Below the pieces are notes generated by a model. That model had not been told where the DNA came from. It made no database searches and was given only the letters and a program-made list of their open reading frames with translations. A stretch of 64,000 bases of DNA from positions 162,240,492 to 162,304,491 of the forward strand of contig OX638368.1 of the NCBI GenBank assembly GCA_951812925.1, read 5' to 3'. The position numbers and the translations under genes are program-made. Positions 12,713 to 23,765 of this stretch are shown one piece after another (the first letter of the stretch is position 1; every line of letters starts with the position of its first letter). This stretch comes from Calliopum simillimum (lineage: Eukaryota > Arthropoda > Insecta > Diptera > Lauxaniidae).

Positions 12713-13075
12713 ATGTTGTTGACATATCTGATGTAGACTTATGTGATGTTGAGATTTAAAGTTTGTATTGATGAAACAATATTCAGTTGATTTTTTTATA
12801 AGTATTCTGTGTTCTTTTTCTTCCCTTCTTTTGATAAAAAATATTATATACTCAAATTTGGAATCAAAAACATTTCTTCAAACATAGTTTGAAAAGTTTA
12901 CCAAAGGTGGACTTTTACCCTTTATTTTTCGTCCTTTTTTTTCTTTTTCTTTTTTTTTAATTGCTAATAAGCGCGTCAAAACGGTTTTTTTCTGTAAATA
13001 TACAGCATTAACATTTTTAAAAGCAAATCCGTTTTGAATTCTTATTTACATGCGTTTCGGATTCGAAACGGGCCT

Positions 13076-13125
13076 GCACTGCGAAATTACCCGGGTTCGA
13101 ATTCTACCATAGGCGGATCGATAAT
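13076..13125 (+). tRNA. tRNA-like remnant module 2 (B box)
   Basis: CCCGGGTTCGAATTC is a good B box on the plus strand, followed after 30 bases by T-tracts and then AATAAGCGCTTCAAAACG. The A-box side is poorly preserved (GCACTGCGAAATTA). Confidence 0.4.
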
Positions 13126-13333
13126 ATTTTTCTTTTTATTTATTTTTTTTTTAATCGCTAATAAGCGCTTCAAAACGTTTTTTTTTTTATTTAAACACAG
13201 CGTTTTGAATTCGTTTTTGATGTACGTTACGGGTTCGAAATGGATCCGTTACCGCGGATTACGTTTTTTATACCTTTTTGAACTCGTAACGGATTCGAAA
13301 CGGATCCTCATCCGTTTTTGTGCACATTGGGTT

Positions 13334-15807
13334 GCTTTTTCTCTTCCTCTTTGTGAGACGTTCTTTGCAAACAAACAAAACAGATCTGTGTGACAGTGTA
13401 TTTTCGTTTATTAATATTGAAAAATTTGTATTTAATGAATGCGCAATTTCGAAAAGGTCACATCCCCGAATTTTTTCGATATTGACTTTTTCGCGTTTTT
13501 TTTTTTTTTTTTTCACCATAAATTTCGGTTTTTAAGATATCGTAACCTAAAAATGCCAAAAACATCGTTTTGCTATTTTTGAAGTGGTTATAACACGACA
13601 AGGTTACTTTCAGCCTTTTATGATTGTTAAAAGTACCAGCCTTCTTCTTCAAAACCCAATTCAAATTTCATCGATATCTCTTTATTTCTCTGAAAAATCA
13701 TAAGCTTTTAACTTTTTAGGTTAAGCTATCACCAAGAAAAAAATGATATTGGCATAATTCAAATTGGGTTTTGAAGAAAAAAACCGACACTTTCAACCAC
13801 CATACCACGTTTTATGGCAGAAAATTATCTTAACTTGTTATATTACTTTAAGAATAGCAAAAATTATGTTTTTTGCCTTTTAAACCTCGGATATGTCAAA
13901 AACTATAGATAGAGCGATTCTGAGGCAGGATTCAGAATAAGCAAATAAATCGAAAATGACTATTTTAGTTTCTGTTTGATTTATTTATTATTAAGGTTCC
14001 TTAGAAGATCTAGGAAAACTATCTGTTAGCCTATTTTACCAAAAAAAAACATGAACTGCCAAGGCGCTAATAATTTTACAAAACAAAAAGTGGTACCTTA
14101 CGTCACTCTATTAAGATATATTATTTCAAAGCCTTGTAAACATACATACATAGTTCTGAAATTTTTTTTTTTTGCAATTTTGATTTAACTTTGTTTTAAG
14201 TAAAAAAAGTGTAACATTTAGCTTGGTTGCTGGAATCATCTTAAAGATAAATGAAAGCCTCAAAATATAAAAATTAGAAAAAAAAATTCGGTAGAGTATA
14301 ATAAGAAAAAAATCACTTCTTGAAAGTTCAGACACTTGAAAAAATTTACAAAGTTTTAAGTTTAGTGTGATGCTGAAAAAAACTGCAAAAGAGTCAATAA
14401 ATTGTTTTTATGATTCCGGACCACTCTAATATACATACATTCAAGCATTTCTTCCAGTTGTCTACATAATTCAATATACGTGGCATAAGTTCCAATTCAC
14501 CGTCTACCGTAATAAGCTAAAATTAAATGTGTAAGCGTTTATATAAGAACAAAAAAGTATAAAAAATGGTGCAGGTATTGGAAGATTTTTGACTCACAAC
14601 TTTTTTCCATAATGACGGAGAAAAAAAAAGTAGGAATAACCGACATGAGCGGTTGCGATCGCACCAACAAGCAAAACACTTAAATTACTGTGAAATTTTT
14701 AGGTTTTTAATAATAAATGGTACTGCAAATTAACAATTGCACAGTCAATTTGACTTTTTATGCTGTTTGATGCAATTTCAAACGTTCAAATCGCTGAAAA
14801 ATTTTTTCTGTGTATGATGATAAATTTAGCATATAAAACCTTTAATTTGATTATTTAGTAATTTTTGCGCAAACCTTCCATCTTTCCTTTTGAAATATTT
14901 CACTTCGATGAAAAATGATTCACCTTCAACAGTTGTACATATTTGATACAAAAACAAAGCATGGAAAAACCGAAATGATGGGGAGTCGCTAAGAAAACTT
15001 TGAAAACATTTTCCTTCGCAATCAATCCTTGTAATTGAAGTTAAAAATAAAAAATTCAGTTCCTCTAAAAAACGTAGTGGAAAAAAATATTAAGCAAACT
15101 TCAAAAATCAAATAAGAAAACCCAAAAGTTTAATATTACTAATCACAGTAAAGCAATTAGGTGGAAAATGAATTTTTCCATTTTTTTTCTTTGCTCTGTT
15201 TGCTGAGCGGAATACTTTTTCTTCGCAAAGGCTGCAGTGTTCCTTTTCTGCTTTCTTCCTTAGACAAATGCGAAGACAGAGACTAATTCTGACATTTCAT
15301 CCCCGGATATTCGAGTATTTTTACCATTTTTTTTCTTTCTCTCAACTTAAGAGTGTGAAAATGAAAAGGTGGCATTGAAAAGAAAGTGCTGCGTACTGGG
15401 TGTGGGGGAATGAAAATTAACGCCTTTTTTATAAGAAATTACTTGCAATTTGTAGATGTTAATTTTTTTTCTTTTCCAAAAAAAAGTAAAAAATCAAATT
15501 TTTAACAGCAGTTATTAATCAAGAAGTGGTGTTGAATGTTAAGATGATGAAAAAACCAAGATTGTTGGTAATGAATGTTGCGAGTGTAACCTATCATGTT
15601 AAAAAAATGTACGGCTTTTTTATGGAATCGCCCTCCCAACAAATAATTCAAAAATTCTTACGCAAAAATTTTAAAGCGAGAAACAGATAAAAAGTATGCA
15701 TGCATCAAGAATTGTCAAATTGAAGTCAAATACATGTTTTCTTATGTGAGTGCCCAGACAGAAAGTATGCCCGAAGCATGCATCTGTTATCTGTTTCTTG
15801 CTTCATC
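13334..15807. other. Unassigned AT-rich stretch
   Basis: A loose inverted repetition around 13540-13830 involves the phrases TTTTTAAGAT/AACCTAAAAA and CTTTCAGCCTTT/TTGAAGAAAAAAACC, probably an old hairpin. No gene is supported. Confidence 0.45.
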
Positions 15808-16312
15808 CAAGGGGAAAAGAAGTGTTTCAAAAACCCTTCTGAAGTGCATCTTTTTCACCAATAAGCGCTTCCGCTCCGTAAAAACTATTCTTTCTTTTTA
15901 ACATTGCATGTCCTAGGCTGTAAGCGCACTTAAGCTTATTTTAAGCCTTACTTACTTCTTACTTTTGAAGCGCTTATTTGTAATGCGGGGGAAAGCGTTC
16001 TTTCAATAAAATTGAAAAAAAAAAAATAAAAACTGGCAGCATCAGGATTTGAAGCGCGGAACGTCTGTGTGATAGATGGAAATATGTTATTTTTACATAC
16101 ATTTACCAGCTCGTTAGACCGCTACACCATTGCCCGATACGATGAAGAGGTATTAAATTTGTATATTAAGCAAATCTTGTCCAAACAGAATTTGACATTC
16201 GAATGGTTACTGCAGCCTTACAAAAAATCATTGTGTAAATGCTTCTATATTTCTATGAGGACAAGCGCTTTCAAAGTGCTTGGCTCAGAAGCGCTTAAAA
16301 TTTTACCTCTTG
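15808..16312. mobile_element. AAGCGCTT-rich element with tRNA-like module (family copy 1)
   Basis: The left end CCAAGGGGAAAAGAAGTG and right end (inverse) CAAGAGGTAAAATTTTAAGC match, piece by piece, the longer copy at 27431-29750. The body repeats AATAAGCGCTTCCGCTCCG, AGCGCTTATT and GAAGCGCTT. A minus-strand tRNA-like module lies at 16035-16140. Confidence 0.62.
16035..16140 (-). tRNA. tRNA-like pseudogene / Pol III promoter module 3
   Basis: Minus strand: GGGCAATGGTGTAGCGGTCT begins with an acceptor-like GGGCA and an A box, a long insert follows, then GCGCTTCAAATCC as B box and GCTGCCA closing against the 5' end. Next come TTTTTATTTTTTTTTTTT and, 45 bases later, AATAAGCGCTTC. The insert of about 40 bases would prevent normal tRNA folding. 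Confidence 0.5.
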
Positions 16313-16389
16313 TGTTGTACAAACCTAATGCTACGTGTGAATGAGTAAAGAAATAAACAAAAGTAACTCAATTCAAAACAAAAGCAACA

Positions 16390-17528
16390 AGCATATGAAA
16401 CAAAACACGTCAAGTGTACCAGGAGAAAATTTTTTTATCTCCGATTTCGCTCAAATTTGGCAATATAGTAGATCCGGTGTGCAAGAACAATAATCAGGTA
16501 GGATTTGGTCCTAGTACCATTTGTTGTTAAAATATAGGGCGTTGAAGTTGGCGTTTTTAGTCATTTTCATGAAAAGGGTGTTTTTTTAAAAAGTTTTAGC
16601 TTACATTAAAATTTATAAATTCATATATCTGAGTAACTGGTGCCATTAATTTTTAAGTGTTCTTTTTATAAAAGAAAATTTTTTTCACCAAAATTTTTTA
16701 AAATTAAAAATACCCTCCTTAATTTTTTTTAAAAGCACTTCAAATTAAAGCATAATTTATAAGCTTTAAAATAATGTATGACTCAAGATGGGATTCGGTA
16801 GCTGCAGAAAGACATCTTACGAAAAAAGTGTACCAGGGATAAAATGCTTAGAATCGTGCAAGAAATACGTATGAAATTTTTGGCAACTTTTTGGAGAGTT
16901 CAAAAATATTTTTCTTTTCCTTGATTATAAAAAAAAAAAATTTTCAAAAATTATTCAAAAACAAAAAAGTTTAAAAAAATTCTAAAAAATTCACATGTAT
17001 TTCTTGAACGATTCTAATCATTTTATGCCTAGTACACTTTTAACGTAAGATGCCTTCCTCTTGAGTAAACAAAGAATTTTGCCTGCCGCGGGCGTTCAAA
17101 AGCCAAAAACTCTCATTTAGCGGCCGAATTCCATCTTGAGTCCTACATCATTTTAAAGCTAATAAACTATGCTTTAACTTGAAGTACTTTTAAAAAAATT
17201 CAAGTGGGGTTTTTTCAAAAAAAAAAAAAATGTATTTAAAAAATTTTGGTGAAAAAAATTTTTTTCGCCCAGTAATATTTTTTTCTAAAAAGAACCCTTA
17301 AAATGAATGGGATTTATCAATTTACAAACTTTGGTGTAAGCTATTGTATAAATTTTTGAAAAAACACCCTTTTCATGGAAATGACTAAAAACGCCATGTA
17401 TTTTAACAACAAATGGTACTAGGACCAAATTGTTCTTGCACACCGGATCTACAATATTGCCAAACTTGAGCGAAATAGAGAAAAAAAATTTTGAGCTGGC
17501 ACACTTGGCGTGTTTTGCTTCATATACT
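16390..17528. repeat. Foldback element (AAGTGTACCAG family, intact copy)
   Basis: Arms of about 560 bases meet near 16950. The ends read GCATATGAAACAAAACACG and its inverse, then AAGTGTACCAG/CTGGCACACTT. Shared arm phrases include GTACTAGGACCAAAT, AACACCCTTTTCATG and TAAAATGCTTAGAATCG. A broken relative sits at 42950-43581 and a more distant one at 22960-23490. Confidence 0.78.
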
Positions 17529-17529
17529 T

Positions 17530-20240
17530 AGTGCAGTAAAATTAAATAACTAAAAGGAAAAAGTTTTGCTGTGCTCTTGAAACTTGTCACAGTTGATTAT
17601 CAGGGTTGGTATAATAACTTTTTTTAAAAAAGTCCACTGCTTCTTATTTATCAGACCACACCATTCTCGTCATTATAAAACATACATAAAAGGTGACATT
17701 GGTACGAAAATGAAGCTCTTTAGCGCAATTTTGACGTGTTTTAAAGAGGTTTTGAATCGGTCCATTTGCAATTTGTTTTGTAAAAATGAGTAGTGTGAAA
17801 AATTTCGAAATAATAATTTCATTAGATTTTATTAAAACAAACAATTCTTATTTACTTGAGAAAAAATTAACCTTGGGTAAAATTTTTTCGCACTCTACTA
17901 AATCAAGGCTTTAAAAAAAACAAATCGTACAAAACATTTGCTCCATTTCCCCACATTTCAATTAAAAGCAAAAAAATCAAAAAACACCGCCGTTGCGAAA
18001 TTTGGTTCAAGTGCAGATCCATTTAGAAAAAGGAATAAGAAACAAGAAAAGAAAATTCAGTTTCACATTGAATTCAAAATAATAAAGTGTGTGGCTGTCC
18101 ATCAAATCAATGACTAGCAATAATCCTCCTCATATGTGCGCCATCCACTCCAAACTGTCGAATTGAAAATTGGTGATCTCTGAAGGAAAATGCAAAATTT
18201 TCCATAAAAATCAACGCAAAAAAACACAGAATTACAAACCCAAAACATTTGTACAACATCTGTTTCCTATAATGCCATGCAAACTACAAGAAAATAACAA
18301 ATTCGAAAACACCATTCGTATAAAATCCAATTGAAACCATCAGTTGATCAAAAATAAGAAAATACGGGTATTTTGAATCCAATTAAAATACACGAAAACG
18401 CTGCTTCATTAATCAACAAAAGCGCCCGTTTGTTGGCATCCATGGAAAGACCGCGCATTTAATTTATTTATTATTTTAATTTTGAAATAATTTAGATATT
18501 TTGATTTGTTGGAAGTGAAGAAATTCATTAACCTGTTCGATTTGCACTTGTTTTCTTCACTCGATGAATATTTGCTTTGCTTTGCATTGAAACTGAAAGT
18601 TTGCTTATTTTGGCCAATTCGGTAAAAGAAATCGAATTTAAGATGTGTGTTTTCAATCAGTTATTTTGGGAACTGAAAGTATTTCAGTGCTTTAAGAAAA
18701 AGAAATATATGCTTCTTTCATTAACTGTGTGAAAAGTTTGGTTAATTTTTTATTGTACACTTCCACAGAACTTATGTCGAACTTTTGAAATAGGCGCAAA
18801 TAAACTTGAGTCCAAGGGGAAATATTTGATAGAACAATTGTATATCATTTATAAGTACAAACATACATATATGTATATGGAGAAATCTCAGCAAGTGTGA
18901 CTTTTTCGAAAAAAACAAGCTTTTTTTATAAACATGTGGCAACCTATTTTGGACCGTGAATTATCAATTTTAGATATAGTATTTTTCAGCCTGCGTAACT
19001 GACATTTTTTGGTCGCCTCCCCAATATCATCAATAATGATTTTTCGAGGGTGATGCGTGATGAATTTAGCGAATCAGACACATCAACGGGTAGCAGTTTT
19101 TCTTACGTCCACGTTAAAAACCCTGAAAGCCCCAAACAATTTGCTGAACTGCCTCAAAAGTTATCTATAGCTCAATAACGGGAGCGGTTTTTTCGATTAA
19201 CACTCAAAATTTGAGGATTTTACTGGAATTTCACCATTTTTTAAGTATGTACTGGGGGGCGATTTTTTTACAAATCAATTGGCCTTAGATCCAATGATCA
19301 CGCAAGGTTTGAGACTGTTTTGTGCCTTCGGGTTGTTGTGCCCTTCAAAATACCATTTTTTAGACGCAATTACGCATGAAAAATCGCCATTTGAACATAT
19401 TCTCAAGTGTGTTACCACCGAACCAGAGGTGGCATACCCTTCTACCCGGCCAGATCTTTTAGTCATAACATTAAGAAATAATATTTCCTGGGGAATACTG
19501 CGAAAAAACAATCGCCTCCAGAACAGCATGTTAGAAACCGAAAATTATCAGATTTCGGGTAAAAACCATTCACACAACTTGAGAAACCTGTATCTAGCGT
19601 TCTACTTAAAGTACATCAACGGGATGCAGTTTTTTTCAAATAAAGTTTGTCATTCATCATAGAAGTGCCATGCCCATGCGTTTTTGCTACCTTTCTTTAA
19701 TTCGTATAAACTAAGATGAGCCAATGGGCTTGTAGGTTGTTAAAAACACGCAGAGAACTTTGAGCTGATCACAATCCCAATCTAAATAATTTTAAGTATC
19801 CTAATGTGTTTTTTAGTCAAAAAAGTAGATATGCTTAACGCAAGCCCTTTTGTGCTTGCTTAGCAGAAAAATAGTTTTGCCCATTTGTGCTTAGTAAAAG
19901 TCTTTTTTTCTGTCTATCCTATGCTCAGGGGCATTCGTATCGCTAATCTGAAGCGTAACGTATTTTAAGGACGGCGCTTTCAGAGCCTTGATCGATAAAT
20001 GTATGGATTTATAAAAGCTACTGTGCCAAGCCTATAAAGTTTAAAAGTAGCCTTAGAACTCTACAAAAGTGCAGTTGCCTGAAATTTGTTACGACAAATC
20101 ACCGGATACTAGGCTTGGATGTGCTGACGTTTCGTCGCTTTTAGCGGCAGAATCTACAGATGCCATATCCGAAACATTTATTTTATTGAGGTTTTTTAAA
20201 AAATTTTATTTGTTTTAACTTTCACAATTGATTTATTTAT
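17530..20240. other. Unassigned stretch upstream of the 284-aa ORF
   Basis: Mostly AT-rich with a CATACATATATGTATAT tract near 18860. The overlapping plus and minus frames at 19275-19662 are open in both directions but show no domain, splice context or coding bias, and are treated as chance. CATCAACGGG followed within 3-4 bases by GCAGTTTTT occurs twice (19081, 19616). Confidence 0.4.
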
Positions 20241-20273
20241 CATTCATTAAAAGTCAAAATTTTAGTTTCAGCA

Positions 20274-21128
20274 ATGTTTCTCGAGCAAATCCTAAGTTTC
20301 TTGCAATATGACTTGTCAAGTTTATTTAATTTATCAAACACCGATATTTACTTGTGTTGCTGCTCCGATGAGCCCATGCCAACCAAAACCGCCAGTCGTG
20401 AATCAGTTGATGAGAATTGCATAACAAACGTCTATGAGTCACGTCCAAAGATAGTATGCGATTGCGGTTGCCAAGACTGCCCTAAATTCGATGCGCAAGA
20501 GGCTGATGAACAGGATGTTGATCATTGTGACTACACACAAATGAGTGATGATGATGACTTGGCATACGAAAGAGATGACTCCAATTTCGAGGAGCAGGGA
20601 TGTAATGATATGGAAAGTGAACCAAGCACCACATCTTCCGACGACCCCAATAATCAGTCATGTTGTCAGTCACTTTGCCGAAAGATTGTGGAAATTGTTA
20701 CCAACAGATGTTCAGATGCTACGCTATCGGAACTACAGGGGATCGAAGAACGCGCCTATGCACTTTGGAATTCGCTGAATACGTGTGCTCGTGAAAGTGG
20801 CAATTCGCGCACTAGATATCCAAATTGGTGGGAGTTAAAGTCATGGCAAAAATTACCATTTTACTGGGCCGCACTTTCAAATGAGATACTGAGCGAAGAT
20901 CCCTTTGAGAATTTTAAGCGTTTCTTTGATGAAAACAAGCAACGGTCGCGAGGACGCAGATCAAAACAGCAAAACGAACGTATGCTTATTATGTGGCACA
21001 GTTTCTGTGTTAAACAGCGGTTACCCTTCATAATGGAGGCATTTATCGCTAGGGTATCAGCGGGTAAGATAAATATTCATGATGATCGCGAAATACAAAG
21101 AGTAATCGGTGAATTGCATAACAAATAG
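20274..21128 (+). CDS. Uncharacterised protein, acidic/Cys N-terminus and basic aromatic C-terminal domain
   Basis: An open frame of 284 codons, by far the longest in the window, with a more balanced codon mix than its AT-rich surroundings. Residues 1-34 are fairly hydrophobic and contain LCCC. Residues 60-75 carry a CDCGCQDC cluster. Residues 75-125 are strongly acidic and Ser-rich. The C-terminal half has the pattern YPNWWELKSWQKLPFYW, then a basic RSRGRRSKQQNER stretch and further aromatic residues. The spacing of Trp, Leu, Pro and aromatics followed by basic residues loosely recalls HMG-box-like chromatin proteins, but I cannot assign a family. A second in-frame ATG at 20376 is a possible start that drops the hydrophobic leader. 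TTTCAG lies just before the first ATG, so an upstream noncoding exon is possible. AATAAA signals follow the stop by about 270 bases. Confidence 0.75.
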   Translation: MFLEQILSFLQYDLSSLFNLSNTDIYLCCCSDEPMPTKTASRESVDENCITNVYESRPKIVCDCGCQDCPKFDAQEADEQDVDHCDYTQMSDDDDLAYERDDSNFEEQGCNDMESEPSTTSSDDPNNQSCCQSLCRKIVEIVTNRCSDATLSELQGIEERAYALWNSLNTCARESGNSRTRYPNWWELKSWQKLPFYWAALSNEILSEDPFENFKRFFDENKQRSRGRRSKQQNERMLIMWHSFCVKQRLPFIMEAFIARVSAGKINIHDDREIQRVIGELHNK

Positions 21129-21398
21129 CTGCTAAAAATTATTCGTATTACGATGAGATGTATGTATGTTGTCAAAATTGTTTTTAAAATTTTTGTCAAA
21201 GCGTTGTGGAGAATGTAATCGTTAAACCATCCCAGTAAAAGATTAAAATGATGTGTACATGTGTTTAAAATAAAATTGAATGAGAATTGTATATTTTTAC
21301 GTTGCCATAAGGTGCAGATTTTTTGCTTTGGGAGAATCTTATTTAAAGTCGTCTGCTGTGTACCTCTTCTAAGAGTTAAGCCTTCCAACAACATCTTT

Positions 21399-21408
21399 AA
21401 TAAATAAA
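21399..21408 (+). promoter_or_regulatory. Tandem overlapping polyadenylation signals
   Basis: AATAAATAAA holds two overlapping AATAAA hexamers about 270 bases after the stop of the 284-aa ORF, followed by an A-rich run. This is a sensible 3' end for that gene. The hexamer is common in AT-rich DNA, so the assignment rests on position. Confidence 0.45.
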
Positions 21409-21689
21409 AAAAATTATCTTAATTTCACCTTGTAGTCCATGGATTGGGTCGTAAAAAACATGCTAAAAAGGAAGTAAAACGTTCACTGGTTTTTATTATA
21501 GAAATCGGTCAACTGGTCATTAAAGATGAAAAAATCACAGAGTGCTATTAAATTAGAGGGCGGAAATCGGGGGGTAGGGTAAATGCAACCTTTACAGTTT
21601 TAACAAAATATCTAGCGAACGAAGCAAAACTAAGATATTTTTTTTAGAAAACTTTGTAGAGAATTAAATTTGTCATCGAAATAGCTTAT

Positions 21690-21950
21690 GTATGTATGTA
21701 TGTATTCTCCTTTAACTCCTAGGAGGAGCATAGCGCCAATATGAAATCTCTCCATTTGTCACGATCCCTTGCGATGACTTTGATCTCTTGCCACGATTTT
21801 CCCGATTCTTGGATTTCCTTTTCCAACGACCTTTTCCAGTTGGTTTTGGGTCTACCACGTCCTCTACTGCCTTGTGGATTCCACTCAAGGGCCTGGCGAC
21901 AAACTTCGCTGTGTGGTTTCCGGAGAGTGTGACCAATTGTGTGCATAAAA
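21690..21950 (-). mobile_element. 5'-truncated RTE-like non-LTR retrotransposon tail
   Basis: The minus strand from 21946 encodes MHTIGHTLRKP..VCRQALEW, then WNPQG, RGRGRPKTNWKRSLE, SWQEIK and DRDKWRDF before a stop at 21719. This is the conserved C-terminal tail of RTE-type reverse-transcriptase polyproteins. Only the last 75 codons survive, uninterrupted. The 3' UTR is very short and runs into a (CATA)n microsatellite (about 21690-21706), as expected for RTE elements, which end in short tandem repeats. Nothing else of the element is present. Confidence 0.75.
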
Positions 21951-22830
21951 AGTTATTCAGGCTCAAAGGTCGCTAAAATCACTTTTTTGCAAATATCTCG
22001 CTAACGCAAACATTTACAGAAAAATTTTTCGCCAAAATTTTGTAACACAGGATATATCCTATGTAAAGATGTAAAAAATGATTTCGTTTAGCTTATAGTT
22101 TAGGAGATAACCCAATTTAAAAATATATGCACAGTTTTTATATGTAAATACTACGTATAAGTTCATATTAAAATATCTTACTTTTAAAATTGCGAATACT
22201 CTTTAAAGAGGAGTCGTACAAAAAAAAAATTAAGAAAACGTTCACAAGATAATTGGATTCTGTATACATCGTATTAAATTTGTTTTTTTATTGGAGCGAC
22301 TCATGGTCCTCGGAAACGGTAAGTCATACGATAAAAAGTAGCGGAATCAATTGTGTACAAATTGAAGTAAACGTTTAGAAAATATTCAAAAAAAAAACTT
22401 TTAAATGGCAAAACAACCGGTTTTTATTGAATAACTTCTAAGCGGTTACTTCAATGTGTATGGCTTATATTTTGTAGATCTTGTAATCATGAGTGGCTGC
22501 AAAAAAAAATTAATACGGGATTATACAGAGTCCAATTATCTTTTGAATAGTTATTTAAAGAGTATTCGCAATTTTAAAAGTAAGATATTGTAATATGAAC
22601 TTATACGTAGCATTTACATATAAAAACTGTGCACATATTTTTAAATTGGGTTATCTCCTAAACTATAAGCTACACGAAAACATTTTTTACATCTTTACAT
22701 AGGAAATTTCGTATGTTACAAAATTGTGGAGAACATTTTTTTTTGTAAATGTTTGCGTTAGCGAGATATTTGCAAAAAAGTGATTTTAGCGACCTTTGAG
22801 CCTGAATAACTTTTTATGCACACAATAGAC
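21940..22830. repeat. Hairpin/foldback, TTGTGTGCATAAAAAG ends
   Basis: Near-perfect inverted arms meeting around 22390, bounded by TTGTGTGCATAAAAAG and its inverse. Internal phrases (AAATATCTCGCTAACG, AGTTTAGGAGATAACCC) resemble those in the 2029-3418 foldback, so the two are probably related families. Confidence 0.75.
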
Positions 22831-22959
22831 TTTTTTCTCACTATTCATCATGCTTTAATAAAGACAATTCCGGTGAAAAAAATTCACTTGGAATTTTTTC
22901 GCAGAAATATTCTAATTTTCCTGGGCCCTTATTCAAAACATTTAAAAAAAACTAATTCT

Positions 22960-23490
22960 TGTTTTTTTTTACTCTTTTGCCTATAACTTTTTTAGAGTCA
23001 GAGACATTGTGCCAATATAGCCAATGGAACATGGAACATTTCTTTATACGGTCAGAAAAACGATTTTTTCTCCAAGCCGAGGCTTCTTATGAAAAAAGTG
23101 TACAAAGCAAAAAATCTTTAAAATCATCCAAGAAATACGTGAGAATTTTTTGGAACTTTTTTAATTTTTTGACCAAGTTTTGAAAAATTATAAAATATCG
23201 CCGAAAATTATGACAAAAATCATATGTGTACCCTGAATAGTTCTTAGCATTTTTTGCCAAATAAACTTTTTTCGTAAGACGCATTGGTTTTGAATAAAAA
23301 TCGTTTTTCCGACCGCATAAACAAAATTTCTATGTTTCAATGACCATATTTCGGTCATATTTTGGACAATTTTTGACATAAAAAAATTTTTAAATAAACC
23401 ATTTTAAAGGAAATTTTATTTTTATATTGCGCAATGTCTTTACCTTTTTCTGACCCTAAAAAAAGTTATAGTTAAAAAAAAAGGTAAAAA
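22960..23490. repeat. Hairpin/foldback, distant AAGTGTAC family member
   Basis: Arms converge near 23190. GAGTCAGAGACATTGTGCC pairs with the region ending GCGCAATGTC..TCTGACCC. GAAAAAAGTGTACAAAGC and TCCAAGAAATACGTG are shared with 16800-16880 and 42960-43010. Confidence 0.65.
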
Positions 23491-23765
23491 TCATCACAAG
23501 AACTCGTTATTTTTGCTTGTTTTTCTTTTTTATTTCAAAATTTTGGATGGCAATTTTCGATGGCAAATTTAATTCTCTGCAAAAAGTTTTCTAGATATTT
23601 TGAAAACTGTAAACGGTGCATTTACCCTCTCCCCCCGATTTCCACCCTCTAATTTACTAGCTATCCGCGGTTTTTTCATCTTTAATGACCAATTAACCGA
23701 TTTCTGTAATAAAAACCAGTGAACGTCTTACTTCCTTTCAAAATGACCTAATCAATAGACTATTG

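Larger units (their letters stand above)
12330..13331. mobile_element. 1 kb MITE-like element with CCCAGTGTGCC termini carrying tRNA-like modules
   Basis: Left end CCCAGTGTGCCAAACGG and right end TGTGCACATTGGG are imperfect inverses. The body is dominated by GATCCGTTACGG/CCGTAACGGATC and TTCGAAACGG motifs. Two tRNA-like B-box segments point toward each other (12637-12712 minus and 13076-13125 plus), each followed by a T-tract. Three AATAAGCGC boxes occur (near 12577, 12965, 13153). TGCTTT adjoins both ends, a possible degraded target duplication. It shares ends with the 189 bp hairpin at 6529. Confidence 0.7.
21432..23764. repeat. 2.3 kb foldback with three internal insertions
   Basis: The outer arms (21432-21690 and 23540-23764) are inverted copies sharing AAACGTTCACTGGTTTTTAT, TCATTAAAGATGAAAAAA and ATCGGGGGG. 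Inside lie an RTE-like retrotransposon tail (21690-21950), a hairpin (21940-22830) and a second hairpin (22960-23490). The outer element must predate the three inner ones or have formed around them. Confidence 0.72.

Noticed and set aside
19275..19662. Long overlapping open frames on both strands (127 and 84 codons)
   Set aside because: Both strands are open at once, with no domain, start context or splice logic; a palindrome-free chance opening is the simplest reading.
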